A stretch of DNA of 29,011 bases from a virus. A program made the translations under genes and the position numbers. The stretch spans positions 1 through 29,011 of the IMG/VR virus record IMGVR_UViG_3300013099_000065; one strand, given 5' to 3'. Position 1 is the first letter of the stretch, and each line of letters opens with the position of its first letter. This document shows positions 1 to 8,700 of the stretch, piece after piece. A model generated the notes under the pieces. It was given only the letters and a program-made list of their open reading frames with translations. It had not been told where the DNA came from and searched no databases.

Positions 1-123
1 AAAATTCTCAGTTGAAAACATGCCGAAATTTTCATTGTATAAATTTTCAGTATGCCAAATATTGGTAATAATATATTTTTCAAACTCATCTTTATCTGTC
101 TTTACTTTTTTTCGTATAAATTC
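1..123. repeat. Left copy of 123-bp terminal direct repeat (circular assembly overlap)
   Basis: Bases 1-123 are identical to bases 28889-29011. The repeat lies inside one reading frame (portal) that continues in phase across the join. This is the usual signature of a circular contig cut at an arbitrary point with an assembler overlap, not of a true phage terminal repeat, although a circularly permuted or short-terminal-repeat genome cannot be excluded from sequence alone. Confidence 0.95.
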
Positions 124-516
124 ATATGGTATAGGTGTAAATTCGACCGCCTCACCTAGTTTATTATAGTTAATATGCACGGCGAAATTGATGTGAGCCT
201 TTTCGCTTGTTGCATATTTCAGCAAGTCGTAAGGTGTTAATTTTTCTTTGTTCAAATAAATAGTGTTGCCTGTCATTACATCGGTGGCGGTTGCACCTGC
301 AAAACCCAAGCCCTGTATAAATTTTGCAAAGGTATTTGTGGCGGTTACAAGACTGCCGGAACGTAAACCTAACTGTTTTATTTTGTAAGGATAATTATTA
401 TCACTACCATACAAATAAATGCCGTTTGCGTTGCTCTTATGGACGCTAAGGCGTTCTACATGAGTAACAAAATCAATACTATTAACCGGAGTTGTTGCAA
501 TTCTTTTATCTGACAT
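1..516 (-). CDS. Phage portal protein, N-terminal part (continues across the circular junction)
   Basis: The ATG at 516-514 opens MSDKRIATTPVNSIDF and runs off the left edge. Because the window ends repeat, the frame continues without a break into the frame ending at 28184, giving one protein of 406 residues (172 codons here, 235 with stop there). The portal call rests mainly on the second part (residues about 180-230: a stretch rich in VLDDIQTEAE and SNLQNGFSA patterns seen in HK97-type portals) and on its place in the head-gene block. The start follows an intrinsic terminator (530-559), so this gene may be separately promoted or read by leaky transcription. It would form the dodecameric DNA entry ring at the capsid vertex. 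Confidence 0.75.
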   Translation of the reverse strand, partial: MSDKRIATTPVNSIDFVTHVERLSVHKSNANGIYLYGSDNNYPYKIKQLGLRSGSLVTATNTFAKFIQGLGFAGATATDVMTGNTIYLNKEKLTPYDLLKYATSEKAHINFAVHINYNKLGEAVEFTPIPYEFIRKKVKTDKDEFEKYIITNIWHTENLYNENFGMFSTENF

Positions 517-529
517 AATTTTTTAGTTT

Positions 530-559
530 AAAAAAGGCAGTTACATTTATATAACTGCC
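530..559 (-). terminator. Intrinsic terminator between the 63-aa gene and the portal gene
   Basis: On the minus strand an 8-bp stem (GGCAGTTA with TAACTGCC, 536-543 and 552-559) with an 8-nt loop is followed by a run of T (complement of 530-535). It sits immediately downstream of the 63-aa gene and about 15 bp before the portal ATG, so it lies inside the head operon. Confidence 0.75.
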
Positions 560-594
560 CTCAAATATAACAAAGTGAAAAGATTATTTTGAAA

Positions 595-786
595 TTATTT
601 TTTAATTTCTTTTTTCGAGACTTCTTTTTTTTCGGGTGCAATCTCGAAACGTGAATTTCTACTTTTGCCCTCCGAGAATAGCATTACAAAATCGGTATCT
701 ACTTTTTCGCCTTTTTTTACTTTTACTAATTTTCCTTTTACGGAGAAAATTTTGTCTATTTTTGAAATATATGTAACTTTTGACAT
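595..786 (-). CDS. Small basic hypothetical protein, 63 aa
   Basis: A 63-residue, lysine-rich protein with no recognised domain. It has alternating short hydrophobic and lysine stretches in its first half (residues 3-27) that could form a small beta fold, and a charged C-terminus (KEVSKKEIKK). It lies 31 bp after the 190-aa structural gene and is followed by a strong terminator, so it is the last gene of that sub-operon. Its position between structural genes and the portal suggests a minor virion or head-completion role, but that is inference only. Confidence 0.6.
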   Translation of the reverse strand: MSKVTYISKIDKIFSVKGKLVKVKKGEKVDTDFVMLFSEGKSRNSRFEIAPEKKEVSKKEIKK

Positions 787-817
787 AATATTTGTATTTT
801 AGTGTTAAGAAATTATT

Positions 818-1390
818 TTAAACGCCTGCAACGTTCAAGTTGTTAAATTCAGCTAAGGTCGTGGCTTCGTCTGTATTGAAATAAGTCAAAGGCATTTTAG
901 TTTCTTTACGTGCCGACTTCATTTCGAGCGGTAAAGTCCCGCCAGTATCTGAATTTCCCGGCTCGTATGTTCCGGCTTGCAAATTTAAACCTTGTTCATT
1001 TCCAACTACTTCACCTTTTCCAGTATATTTCATATATACAATAACAACCTTACCGTTTGCAAGTGCTTGTGCTGTATTCTTTGCATCCTGGTCGGTTACT
1101 ATGATAGGAAAATTTGCAGAATGTTCAAACATCGTATAATTTCCTTCAATTACAACAGGTGCAGATGTTGGTTTGAACGCTCCCGGAGGCACGTCAAATT
1201 CAAAAGCCCTTTTTGCCGTTTCGTTTGCAATACTTGAAATACTTCCGTCAGTTCCGTCAAAAATAACAGTGCCGTTTGCTTTCATACTATCCCAGTCTTC
1301 CTTGTTGTAAATCATTAGCTTATCACCAACGCCGGATGGGTTTATATCTCCGCAATCCTGTATAAAATCTTTGTCTATTAAACAACTCAT
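818..1390 (-). CDS. Putative structural protein (tail-tube-like or head decoration), 190 aa
   Basis: A 190-residue protein immediately downstream of the major capsid gene, separated from it by a terminator hairpin. It opens MSCLIDKDFIQDC followed by a glycine-rich GVGDKLMIYNKEDW segment. The C-terminal half has the pattern VVIVYMKYTGKGEVVGNEQGL, then GG-x-LPLEM and a final threonine-rich strand, which resembles tail-tube-type beta-sandwich proteins of Bacteroidota phages. No signal peptide or membrane segment. Position and composition indicate an abundant virion protein. A head-decoration role is the main alternative, and I cannot decide between them. Confidence 0.55.
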   Translation of the reverse strand: MSCLIDKDFIQDCGDINPSGVGDKLMIYNKEDWDSMKANGTVIFDGTDGSISSIANETAKRAFEFDVPPGAFKPTSAPVVIEGNYTMFEHSANFPIIVTDQDAKNTAQALANGKVVIVYMKYTGKGEVVGNEQGLNLQAGTYEPGNSDTGGTLPLEMKSARKETKMPLTYFNTDEATTLAEFNNLNVAGV

Positions 1391-1426
1391 AATATTTTAT
1401 TTTTTGATATTTTGTAAATTTATTTT

Positions 1427-1456
1427 AAAAAGCTACTCAAATAAATGAGTAGCTAT
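1427..1456 (-). terminator. Intrinsic terminator directly after the major capsid gene
   Basis: A perfect 9-bp inverted repeat, AGCTACTCA (1431-1439) with TGAGTAGCT (1446-1454), has a 6-nt loop. On the minus strand it is followed by TTTTT (complement of 1427-1430 and neighbours). It lies 10 bp after the capsid stop codon and upstream of the next structural gene in the same direction. Confidence 0.8.
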
Positions 1457-1465
1457 TTTTTAAAG

Positions 1466-2398
1466 TTATTCCGGTATGTAATAAATTAAGTTTTCACTAT
1501 ATTTATAGTTTGCATCCATTTTGAAGTTGACACGTAAAAACCACTCTTCCGAGTCGTTCGCAACACGGTTTACACGTGCATCTGCAAATTCGTTTTTCTC
1601 ATCAAACCAGAAACCAAAATGTAAATTGCTTTCTGCGGTATTCCCTGTTTTTGTGCAAAGAATATGATTTTTATCAATTCCAACAAGCGGTATAATTTGC
1701 TTGTTTTCCATCATGTTCTTAAAAGTGTCTTCCAAGACGCCATCATGACTTTTCTTTGTAAGAGTGTTGTATCGCTGTAATATACGATAGTCAGCAACCG
1801 ACATCATAATTTTGTAGTCTTCATTCAAATAGTCTTTGTCTGGAATACTGTCAATTACTGACGAAATAATATCAATAACATTATTAATATTAATTAAGCC
1901 CGCTGGCGTTACTTGAATAGTGTTACCGTCTGCAATTGCCTCTGTGAAAATTCCGTCAAATTCGCCAGTGTTTGAAGTCACTCCGTGGAAAAAAGTATGG
2001 GACATTTGAGCTCCCGCGTTTGGAACTAATAATTGCATAACTTCGCTTAATACCTTAGGTGCAACGCGATGTTCTGTTTGACTTCCTACGCTTCGTAAGT
2101 CTTCCTCTACTAAATCATAATCAACAGGACTAAACCTTTCATAAATCATTGACTTTACTAAGTCTAACTCCCTGAAATTAAATTCACTGCTTACGGTAAC
2201 ATCTCCCGGTAATGGCGTTGCAATCCAGCCACCTATTGGATTGTCGGATTGTTTTGCGTATCGCAAAGCTCTTTTTTGAGGGACATCTAATTCTAAAAAT
2301 GCGATTCCTTTTTCAACAACTTCATTCCCAACTGCCAAATCTTTATAAATCTCTTTTGAATAATCGCCGTCAAAATCTGTAATAATCTCTAAACTCAT
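1466..2398 (-). CDS. Major capsid protein, HK97 fold
   Basis: A 310-residue protein, a normal length for a compact HK97-type major capsid protein without a delta domain. It follows the protease-scaffold gene by 49 bp, the expected order for head genes. Recognisable features are the acidic N-arm (MSLEIITDFDGDYSKEIYKDL), a spine-helix-like stretch (APKVLSEVMQLLVPNAGAQMSHTFFHG, about residues 113-139), a central axial region with SVADYRILQRYN, and a terminal strand (EWFLRVNFKMDANYKYSENLIYYIPE). It would assemble into the icosahedral shell after scaffold removal by the upstream protease. A terminator follows at once, as expected for the most abundant late protein. Confidence 0.85.
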   Translation of the reverse strand: MSLEIITDFDGDYSKEIYKDLAVGNEVVEKGIAFLELDVPQKRALRYAKQSDNPIGGWIATPLPGDVTVSSEFNFRELDLVKSMIYERFSPVDYDLVEEDLRSVGSQTEHRVAPKVLSEVMQLLVPNAGAQMSHTFFHGVTSNTGEFDGIFTEAIADGNTIQVTPAGLININNVIDIISSVIDSIPDKDYLNEDYKIMMSVADYRILQRYNTLTKKSHDGVLEDTFKNMMENKQIIPLVGIDKNHILCTKTGNTAESNLHFGFWFDEKNEFADARVNRVANDSEEWFLRVNFKMDANYKYSENLIYYIPE

Positions 2399-2447
2399 AA
2401 TAATTTTATTTTTATTGTTAATTAATTTTTCAAGTAAGTTTTAAATT

Positions 2448-2978
2448 TTATTTTTTAAATCTGCGACCGTGCATTACTTCTTTTCGCACGCTTGTAAATT
2501 TTTTAGTTCCGTTTTTGTCGTTTTTAAAATCCGCCGTTGGTAACTTAGGATTTGAAACTTCGAGTCTTGCACTGTCCACAGTCGCCTGTAATTTAGAATT
2601 TTCAGCTTTTAAAGTTTCAATTTCGTTTTGAATTTCCGAAACTTCATTTTCTTTTGTTTCTGTCTCTTTTTCTGCCCCACCTTTTAAAGTTTCAATTTCT
2701 TTTTTTAGCTCCGAAATTTGAGTTTTTAAGTCTTCATTTTCGGCTGTCAAAGTTTCAATTTCTTTATCAGTTTCAGAAATTTCCGAAACTTCAGTAATTT
2801 CACCATCCGCGACTGTAACTGTATTGTTCTGAAATTCAAAACTACCGGTAAATTTATTGACAGTTCCTGCCAGTTCTACATTTTCACCTTTTTCTAATTT
2901 GCCGAAAATTAAAATATTTTCGCCAAAAGGTAAAGTGTTTAAAACAGTATCTTTTTTTTCTTTATTAAAAAGTCCCAT
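2448..2978 (-). other. Possible nested in-frame scaffold product starting at Met234 of the protease gene
   Basis: An in-frame ATG at 2978-2976 begins MGLFNKEKKD exactly at the boundary between the protease domain and the beta/coiled-coil scaffold part. The bases before it are A-rich (AAAAATTGAAAAC), the usual context of starts in this genome. Initiation here would give a 176-residue free scaffold, as Nu3 is made from within the lambda C gene. This is inferred from the domain boundary and start context. Confidence 0.35.
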
Positions 2979-3677
2979 GTTTTCAATTTTTAGATTATTA
3001 TTAAATTTATTTAGTCTTTCAATATTTTGGCAACTCCAACCGCACGCTTTTAAGTTTTCTATACTTGCCGTTGCATTGTCTGTTGTCGGCTTGTTATTGC
3101 TCTTAAAATCAATTATTTTACCAACAAAACCAAGCTCTTTGGCACGTTCTGGTGTTAATAATTCGCCCTCACCGTTGTTTATACTCATAATTTGTAAATT
3201 TTCGGCAACTGTTTTGCCGTTCAAATTAGAGTATGTTGTTGCAATAGAGTTGTTTATGGTGTGTAAATCTTTTATTGTTATTTCGTGGTCCGAAATTGTG
3301 CCGTAACTATCTACCCTTGCTTCATGTACTAAAATAGGAATATTATTTGCAACGCTTATATTTTCAAGTTTTGCAACGGAACCTATGACAGTACTTGCAC
3401 TTGCAGAAATACCAATATATTTTACAAAGATTTCAGCATCCAAACTTTTCAAAATATTATAAATTGCCAAAGCGTGGGCAACGTCTCCACCATAGCTATC
3501 AATTTCAATATTTAAAATTTTTACATCTTTTAAATTTTCAATTGCCTTTAATTCTTTGCGTAAATCTTCTTTTGTAGATACAATGCCTTGATAATCATCA
3601 TTTTGCATGAATGAAGGAATACCTATAAAACCGCTTACAAGTAGAGTTGCTTTGTCTTTATCTTTATTAATATTCAT
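2448..3677 (-). CDS. ClpP-type (S14) prohead protease fused to a coiled-coil scaffold-like C-terminus
   Basis: A 409-residue protein. Residues 1-190 form a ClpP-like serine protease: IEIDSYGGDV at 57-66, GISASASTVIG at 89-99 with Ser93 as the likely nucleophile, and LVHEAR at 116-121 with His118. The third triad position falls near NNGEGELLTPERAKELG (167-183), where the usual Asp is replaced by Gly or Glu. Residues 234-300 hold a small beta domain, 300-370 a strongly predicted coiled coil (heptads rich in E, L and K), and the C-terminus is basic (HGRRFKK), as in scaffolds that bind capsid subunits. It would form and then digest the internal scaffold during prohead maturation. It is the first gene of the head operon, just downstream of an operator-linked promoter. 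Confidence 0.9.
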   Translation of the reverse strand: MNINKDKDKATLLVSGFIGIPSFMQNDDYQGIVSTKEDLRKELKAIENLKDVKILNIEIDSYGGDVAHALAIYNILKSLDAEIFVKYIGISASASTVIGSVAKLENISVANNIPILVHEARVDSYGTISDHEITIKDLHTINNSIATTYSNLNGKTVAENLQIMSINNGEGELLTPERAKELGFVGKIIDFKSNNKPTTDNATASIENLKACGWSCQNIERLNKFNNNLKIENMGLFNKEKKDTVLNTLPFGENILIFGKLEKGENVELAGTVNKFTGSFEFQNNTVTVADGEITEVSEISETDKEIETLTAENEDLKTQISELKKEIETLKGGAEKETETKENEVSEIQNEIETLKAENSKLQATVDSARLEVSNPKLPTADFKNDKNGTKKFTSVRKEVMHGRRFKK

Positions 3678-3707
3678 ATTATCAAATAGTTATATTCTGC
3701 AATAATA

Positions 3708-3751
3708 CAAAAATATTTAATTAATTGCAAAAAAAACATGTTATATAACAT
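3708..3751 (-). promoter_or_regulatory. Leftward promoter of the head operon with upstream palindromic operator
   Basis: On the minus strand a perfect 14-bp palindrome ATGTTATATAACAT (3738-3751) is followed after 22 bp by TATTTTTG (3708-3715), a match to the Bacteroidota -7 element TAnnTTTG. The -33 position is a T-run rather than a clear TTTG. The palindrome would be centred about 41 bp upstream of the start point, the position of a class II activator site. Confidence 0.65.
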
Positions 3752-3782
3752 AAAATCTTTGTAACCTACTGATTTTAAGTAT

Positions 3783-3860
3783 ATGTTTTGTAGCATAAAA
3801 AGAAACTTTGCTAAACATGTTTTGCAACATATTCATTCTTATTTATTAGCCGTATGTTTG
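3783..3860 (+). promoter_or_regulatory. Rightward promoter with two tandem operators
   Basis: Two palindromic sites, ATGTTTTGTAGCAT (3783-3796) and ATGTTTTGCAACAT (3817-3830), lie 34 bp apart centre to centre. The second is followed after 22 bp by TATGTTTG (3853-3860), a TAnnTTTG -7 element. No good -33 box is visible. It would drive the 3903-5677 operon. The layout is shared with the 26393-26470 promoter. Confidence 0.65.
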
Positions 3861-3902
3861 CAGTATAGAAATAAAGAAATATTAATTAAAAAATTTAGCA
3901 AA

Positions 3903-4553
3903 ATGAGAAAATTATTCAACAACACAAAAGAAGGGATTAAAGAAACAGCAAGCGACTTTATTTTAAAAGGACGCTCGAAAATAGAAACTCAAAGTCAATT
4001 ATTCAGAGCGATGAGAAAACAAGGTTATGGCGAAGAGGTTGATTTAATTAAAAAAACTTTAGCTAAAATAAGCCGAAGATTTGTAAAGTTTCAAAAACAA
4101 TTAAATAAATTACAAAGTCCTGCAAGTCCTCTTAAAGGTGCTGGATTTTCAAGAGTAGAATATTTTACAGAGAATGGGTTAAATATACCGAGTAATCATA
4201 TAACAGAAGTTTCATACCGAAGAGCTAAAGGATATTTCAGTTGGAATACCGCAATAAGTCCAGAAGCCGATGAAATTTTAAGTGAATATTCTATTGAATT
4301 AAAAAAACTAAATAATATTTTTCAATCAATTCAAACCCCTAAAGATTTTCAAAAAAAAGAAATGCAAAAACTTGAAAAAATGTTAAAAGAGAATAAAATT
4401 AAATCAAAGAAAGAAATTATAAAAAATGCACCTAAAAATATAGCATTAAGTGTATTTTTCGCAAATGAAATACATCCCGCTCCTGCTAATATTTATAAAT
4501 TAAAATCAGATAGTAAAATGAGCTGGAGTGATTTACGTAATGCAAATTCGTAA
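3903..4553 (+). CDS. Hypothetical basic protein, 216 aa
   Basis: I do not recognise this protein. The frame is open from 3783, but the ATG at 3903 (MRKLFNNTKEG) is preferred because it follows the -7 element at 3853 and an A-rich leader (AATTTAGCAAA), while the upstream codons overlap both operators. The product is lysine-rich and mostly helical: residues 20-60 hold charged helices (QLFRAMRKQGYGEEVDLIKK), the middle has a PASPLKGAGFSRVEYF segment, and residues 135-180 form a KK/EE-rich helix. No membrane segment or catalytic motif is visible. It is the first gene of an operon with a PD-(D/E)XK exonuclease, so a DNA-processing or regulatory role is possible but unproven. Confidence 0.65.
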   Translation: MRKLFNNTKEGIKETASDFILKGRSKIETQSQLFRAMRKQGYGEEVDLIKKTLAKISRRFVKFQKQLNKLQSPASPLKGAGFSRVEYFTENGLNIPSNHITEVSYRRAKGYFSWNTAISPEADEILSEYSIELKKLNNIFQSIQTPKDFQKKEMQKLEKMLKENKIKSKKEIIKNAPKNIALSVFFANEIHPAPANIYKLKSDSKMSWSDLRNANS

Positions 4554-4581
4554 GTTTTCGCTAAATTCTTGCGGAACATTA

Positions 4582-4608
4582 AGCGGGGTGAAAGTCCCGC
4601 TATTTTAA
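4582..4608 (+). terminator. Intergenic hairpin, possible attenuator
   Basis: A 6-bp GC-rich stem, AGCGGG (4582-4587) with CCCGCT (4596-4601), has an 8-nt loop and is followed by ATTTTAAAA. The T-run is short, so it would be a weak terminator or mRNA-stabilising hairpin between the 216-aa gene and the exonuclease gene. Confidence 0.4.
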
Positions 4609-4620
4609 AATTGAAGCATA

Positions 4621-5496
4621 ATGAAATTTAAAACAATAAACAACCTTGATAATGAAATTTATCATAATTCCGAAAAATATAAAGAGTATTGGAGTAGCTC
4701 GAATATTAAAAATTATAAGGTAAGCCCAAAAGAAGCGTATTATCAAAAATTTATTGCTGAAAATAAACAGACAGATGCAATGCGTGTTGGCACTTTAATA
4801 CATGACTTTTTAGAGGGCAAACATTTTCATGGTAATAGTTTTGATTACAACCTGTTTGATGCACCAGTGAATGAAAATACTGGCAAGCCTTACGGGTCCG
4901 GCACTAAAAAATATAAAGACGCCCTTTTTGGGATAGAAAAACCAATAATTGAAAGCGAATTAAAAATGTGTAATGATATTTATGCAGAAATGATAAACGG
5001 CAATTATGCCGGGTATGTTACTGATTTCCTTACAGACGGAACACCAGAACAAAGTATTTTTATTGAAACTGACAGCGGTTTAAAATACAAAATAAGACCC
5101 GACATCCTAACAGATACGCATATTTTTGACTACAAATCGGTTGCTAAAAATGACTGGAATTTGAAAAGTTTACATTATAAGATATTCAAACTAGGGTATC
5201 ATATTTCGGCTTCTATGTATCAATATTTTGAATTTAAAAGAACTGGAATATTAAAGCCTTTTATTTTGGTTTGGATTTTAAAAGAGCAACCTTATGATAT
5301 TCTTATTCAGGATATTAGCAGTTATACTTATGAAGTAATTGGAGGTTCGCTAATAAGACACGAGGGTGCTAGGATGTTTGAAAAATACTTGCAATTGCAT
5401 GAGAATTGCATGAGTAATGAAAGTTTTAAAGGAATTTCAAACGGAATAGAAAAAAATAAACAAGGTTACAAAATTGCTAAATACTTAAATATATAA
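4621..5496 (+). CDS. RecE-like PD-(D/E)XK exonuclease
   Basis: A 291-residue protein with the motifs of the RecB/RecE-type nuclease superfamily in order: MRVGTLIHDFLE (54-65; His61 in the GTxxH motif), then acidic EQSIFIE (143-149), KIRPD (157-161) and DYKS (170-173), the PD...DxK active site binding two metal ions, and YHISASMYQYF (193-203) with the conserved Gln. The family includes exodeoxyribonuclease VIII, which chews 5' ends of double-stranded DNA to give 3' tails for an annealase. The partner annealase (Red-beta/RecT type) is at 26731, in a separate operon with a matching promoter. The ATG is preceded by AATTGAAGCATA. Start and call are both firm. Confidence 0.85.
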   Translation: MKFKTINNLDNEIYHNSEKYKEYWSSSNIKNYKVSPKEAYYQKFIAENKQTDAMRVGTLIHDFLEGKHFHGNSFDYNLFDAPVNENTGKPYGSGTKKYKDALFGIEKPIIESELKMCNDIYAEMINGNYAGYVTDFLTDGTPEQSIFIETDSGLKYKIRPDILTDTHIFDYKSVAKNDWNLKSLHYKIFKLGYHISASMYQYFEFKRTGILKPFILVWILKEQPYDILIQDISSYTYEVIGGSLIRHEGARMFEKYLQLHENCMSNESFKGISNGIEKNKQGYKIAKYLNI

Positions 5497-5500
5497 AATC

Positions 5501-5677
5501 ATGAAAGAATTATACAAAGAATTACTTGAAAGATTCGACAACCTAACTGGTTTAAAACAGACAGAAACGAACGATGCTAGAATAGTGGAGTTATCACTTA
5601 CTATCATAAGAGTCCAGCAAATTTTATTTAGAAGACTTGAAATAGAAAAAAACAAAGACAAAACGCCCGCCGTATAA
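5501..5677 (+). CDS. Small charged hypothetical protein, 58 aa
   Basis: A 58-codon frame (MKELYKELLERFDNLTGL...) starts 4 bp after the exonuclease stop and ends just before a strong terminator. It is predicted almost wholly helical, with two charged helices (KELYKELLERF and LTIIRVQQILFRRLEIEK) that could pair as a coiled coil. The tight spacing supports translation. Function unknown; an accessory of the exonuclease or a DNA-end protein would be speculation. Confidence 0.6.
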   Translation: MKELYKELLERFDNLTGLKQTETNDARIVELSLTIIRVQQILFRRLEIEKNKDKTPAV

Positions 5678-5680
5678 TCA

Positions 5681-5712
5681 CAAAAACCCGCTAATTTGCG
5701 GGTTTTTTTTAT
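5681..5712. terminator. Bidirectional intrinsic terminator between convergent operons
   Basis: The stem AACCCGC / GCGGGTT with loop TAATTT is preceded by AAAAA and followed by T8, so it gives a T-run in both directions. It separates the rightward exonuclease operon from the leftward tail operon, whose last stop is at 5745. Confidence 0.9.
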
Positions 5713-5744
5713 GCTTAAAAAGTCGGTTAATTTGTCCCTTATTT

Positions 5745-8700
5745 TTATATTTCTGAATTACTAACAATTTGATTGTTTGCACTTTGCAGACTTGTAACGT
5801 CTTCAACTTTTGTAACAATAGTTACGTTTTGCATTGCCGTTGCAATTTGTTCGCTAATATCAATATTTTGCGTATTATTTTGACTTGCAGTTATATCATT
5901 TGTGCCGTCTGCAAAAACACCAGCCCTTGCCGTTTGCGGTGCAATTTGATTGTTTAACTTGCTTACCATGTATTCATTAACTGCTGATTTTCTAATCACT
6001 GGCATAGCCTCGCCTTGTTCAACTTTACCGAAAAATTGAGACCGCCCTGTATTGTCATATCCGTAAACAGATACATCGTTACCGCTTGCATGCGAACCTC
6101 CTATGTTTACAATATCGGATATTCCTTTTTCAAATTTTGGAGGTTGTTTTGATGCAATAATACCCGCCTGCACCAACCCCAAAGAACCAGCAATGATACT
6201 GGCGGGGATTCCAATTGGAACTCCCAAAGTTGCCAAAGTTTTTGCAACACTAAGAGCCGTGTTAATTGCTACTTGTGTTAATGCACTTTTTTTGTCGCTT
6301 TTCCATTGTTGCAATTTTAAATCAGCTTCTTGTTTTGCATATTTTTCATTTATTTGTGCTTGCAATTCTTTATTATCACCAACCGCCAACAACTCTTTTT
6401 CTTTGTTTAATTGTAAGTTCGTAAGCTGTGCATCCTGCCCTGACTTTATAGCACTGAATATGCTCGCAGATACTTCACCAATCGCTGTGAATGTTTCAGT
6501 TATTGAAAGTTTTCCTTTTGCGAACCCTTTAATTAATGCCTTTGAAATATCGCCAAATATAGCAATTTCATTGCCTGCAAATTCCTGAGTAATTCTTTGC
6601 GTTTCGGCAAAAGTATCATAAATTCTTTGCTGTGTTGCAACTTCGCGTTCTGCACTTGCAAGCTCTTTTTCAATTTCAATTTCTTGAACTTTCAAATCAT
6701 GTTCTGCTGTTAAGACGTCCCTTTGTTCTTGTGTTAATTTATCATTTTCAAGTAAAATTGTAAGTTTGTCTTTTTCTTGCTGAATAAAAGTCTCATTAAT
6801 TTCATTTTGAATTTTTAATTTTTCCTGTTCTGTGCCTCCGTATATTTCAACTTCTTTTAGTTTGTTTTCTAAATATTTTAGTTGTTTAGCATCTGCAATA
6901 TCATTCATTTTATCATTTGATGCTTGCAAAATATCCGCCTTTTCTTGTTCTTTTTTCTTTTGTAATTCCGTTTCTTTATCTGAAAATTCTTTACGGAGTT
7001 GCAAATCAAGTTTAAAATATTTATCATTTATTGATAAAATAGTTTCTTTGTATTCCGTTGTTTTTTTGATTTTTTCTTTTTGCGTTTCTGTCAAATTTGC
7101 AAAAGAATTTTCTAAAGTTTGAAGTTCGTTTTTATGTGAAATTTTATTTTTTTCAATTTTGTCATCAACTAAACTTTGGTTTATTTTTTCTGTTTTTTTA
7201 CTTAAATTACTAAGGGCTTTTAAATAATTTTTGTCGGCTTTGTCTTTTTCGTTTTGCCGTTTTTTTAATGCGTTTTTTTGTGCATCTGTTAATTCTTTTT
7301 CTCCTTTTTTTGTTTCTGCCAGTGCTTGTTCTGATATTTCTGATGCTTTGTCTTTGAATTTTTTAAATAAATCAAATCTTTTGTTTTCCTCTTTTTCGGT
7401 ATATCCTGAAAAAGTAGCATTAATTAAGGCTAATTCTTTTACTTTATTTTGTTCAATTTCAATAGTTTTTGCAACCGCCATTTTTAAAGTGCCAACCTCC
7501 AAACCGCCCAAATCGTATTTTTTTGCAAATTCGTTTATTTCTTTAATTCCGACCTTGCCCGACTTTATAGCATTGTCAATTAACTTATTAGCATCTTTAC
7601 CCGCCTGTGCCGTCAAATTAGCGTTTTGGCTTGCTACATACTTAACCACACCGCCCACAATTTCCATACGTGAAGCAATCGCTTCAGTATTAATTTTTTC
7701 TAATGCAGTTGCCTTTGTTTTCAGTGCAATACTTCGTTCAAGTTCTCTATTAGCTTGTTTTTGAGCTTGTTCAATCTCTTGTAAGCCAGCACTTTCGAGG
7801 TTAATATTTTTTATGTAACCCGGATATTCTTTATTAATTTTCTTTACAAGTTCGGCACGTTCCTTGCTTCCCTTTTCTGTTTTTTTCAGTGCATCAAATA
7901 CGTTGTTTAATTCTTGCTGTTCTTTTGCAAGTTCAATATTAAAGTCTCTAACTGCCTTTTGTGCAGTGTTTTGAGCACTTTCAAACAATGAAAAGAACGA
8001 ACTAACAGCATTGCCAACGAACGCCAAAGTATCAAAAATTACACCTAAAAGAGAAACCAAACCGCCAAAGACTTTGCCAAATACCCCCTCGCCGTTTGCG
8101 ACTCCATTAATAAAGTTGCCAAAGGCAAGCGAAATTTTATCAAATATTGCAACAAATTTTTGAGTAATGGTTTGCGTGCCGGTGGTTTGCACGGCTACAT
8201 TATTCATGTTCTCATCAATATCCTTTAAACTTTGCAAATATCGAAGTCCAGCATCCTCACCTGCCCCTCCGAAAACATCCGCAATAATTGTTTGCGTCTC
8301 CATTGCAGATAGTGAACTGTCATTAAGTGCCTCACTTACTAACTGTATAGCCTTGAATGAGTTACCCGCCTGAACCTCTTGTTCAATTTGTTTCTTAATA
8401 GAGTCATCCAAAGGCTTTAAAGCATCCTGCACCGCCTTTGTGTTTTCTCGAAGCCGTAAACCGCCCTCTTTTATTGCATCAATACCTTTATCTGAATATA
8501 TGCCTTCATCGACTGTTTTATTTATGATAGCAAACATTTGCCCCGCACTTATTCCAGATGCCTTAAATTGTGCCGGATATTCTTTGAGCATATCAATAAA
8601 CTCGCCTGAATTGTCGCTCCCTTTTGAAAATCCCTCCTCTATAAATTTTAGTGCTTCTTTTCCAGAAATTCCAAATTCTTTGGAAACCGTCAAGGTTGCT

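Noticed and set aside
1127-1140. A further palindrome, ATGTTCAAACAT, similar to the operator
   Set aside because: Spacing between half sites is 2, not 4, and it lies within the structural gene far from any promoter.
2857-3306. A 149-aa plus-strand frame opposite the protease gene
   Set aside because: Antisense to the well-supported protease and scaffold domains, with unnatural composition.
3783-3902. An upstream start of the 216-aa gene at 3783
   Set aside because: The extra 40 codons would be transcribed only from upstream of the operators; the -7 element at 3853-3860 puts the transcript start after them, and the ATG at 3903 has the usual A-rich context.
4571-4605. A group II intron-like GTGAAAGTCC motif
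   Set aside because: The motif lies in a short hairpin between two genes; no reverse transcriptase and no domain V-type structure are nearby.
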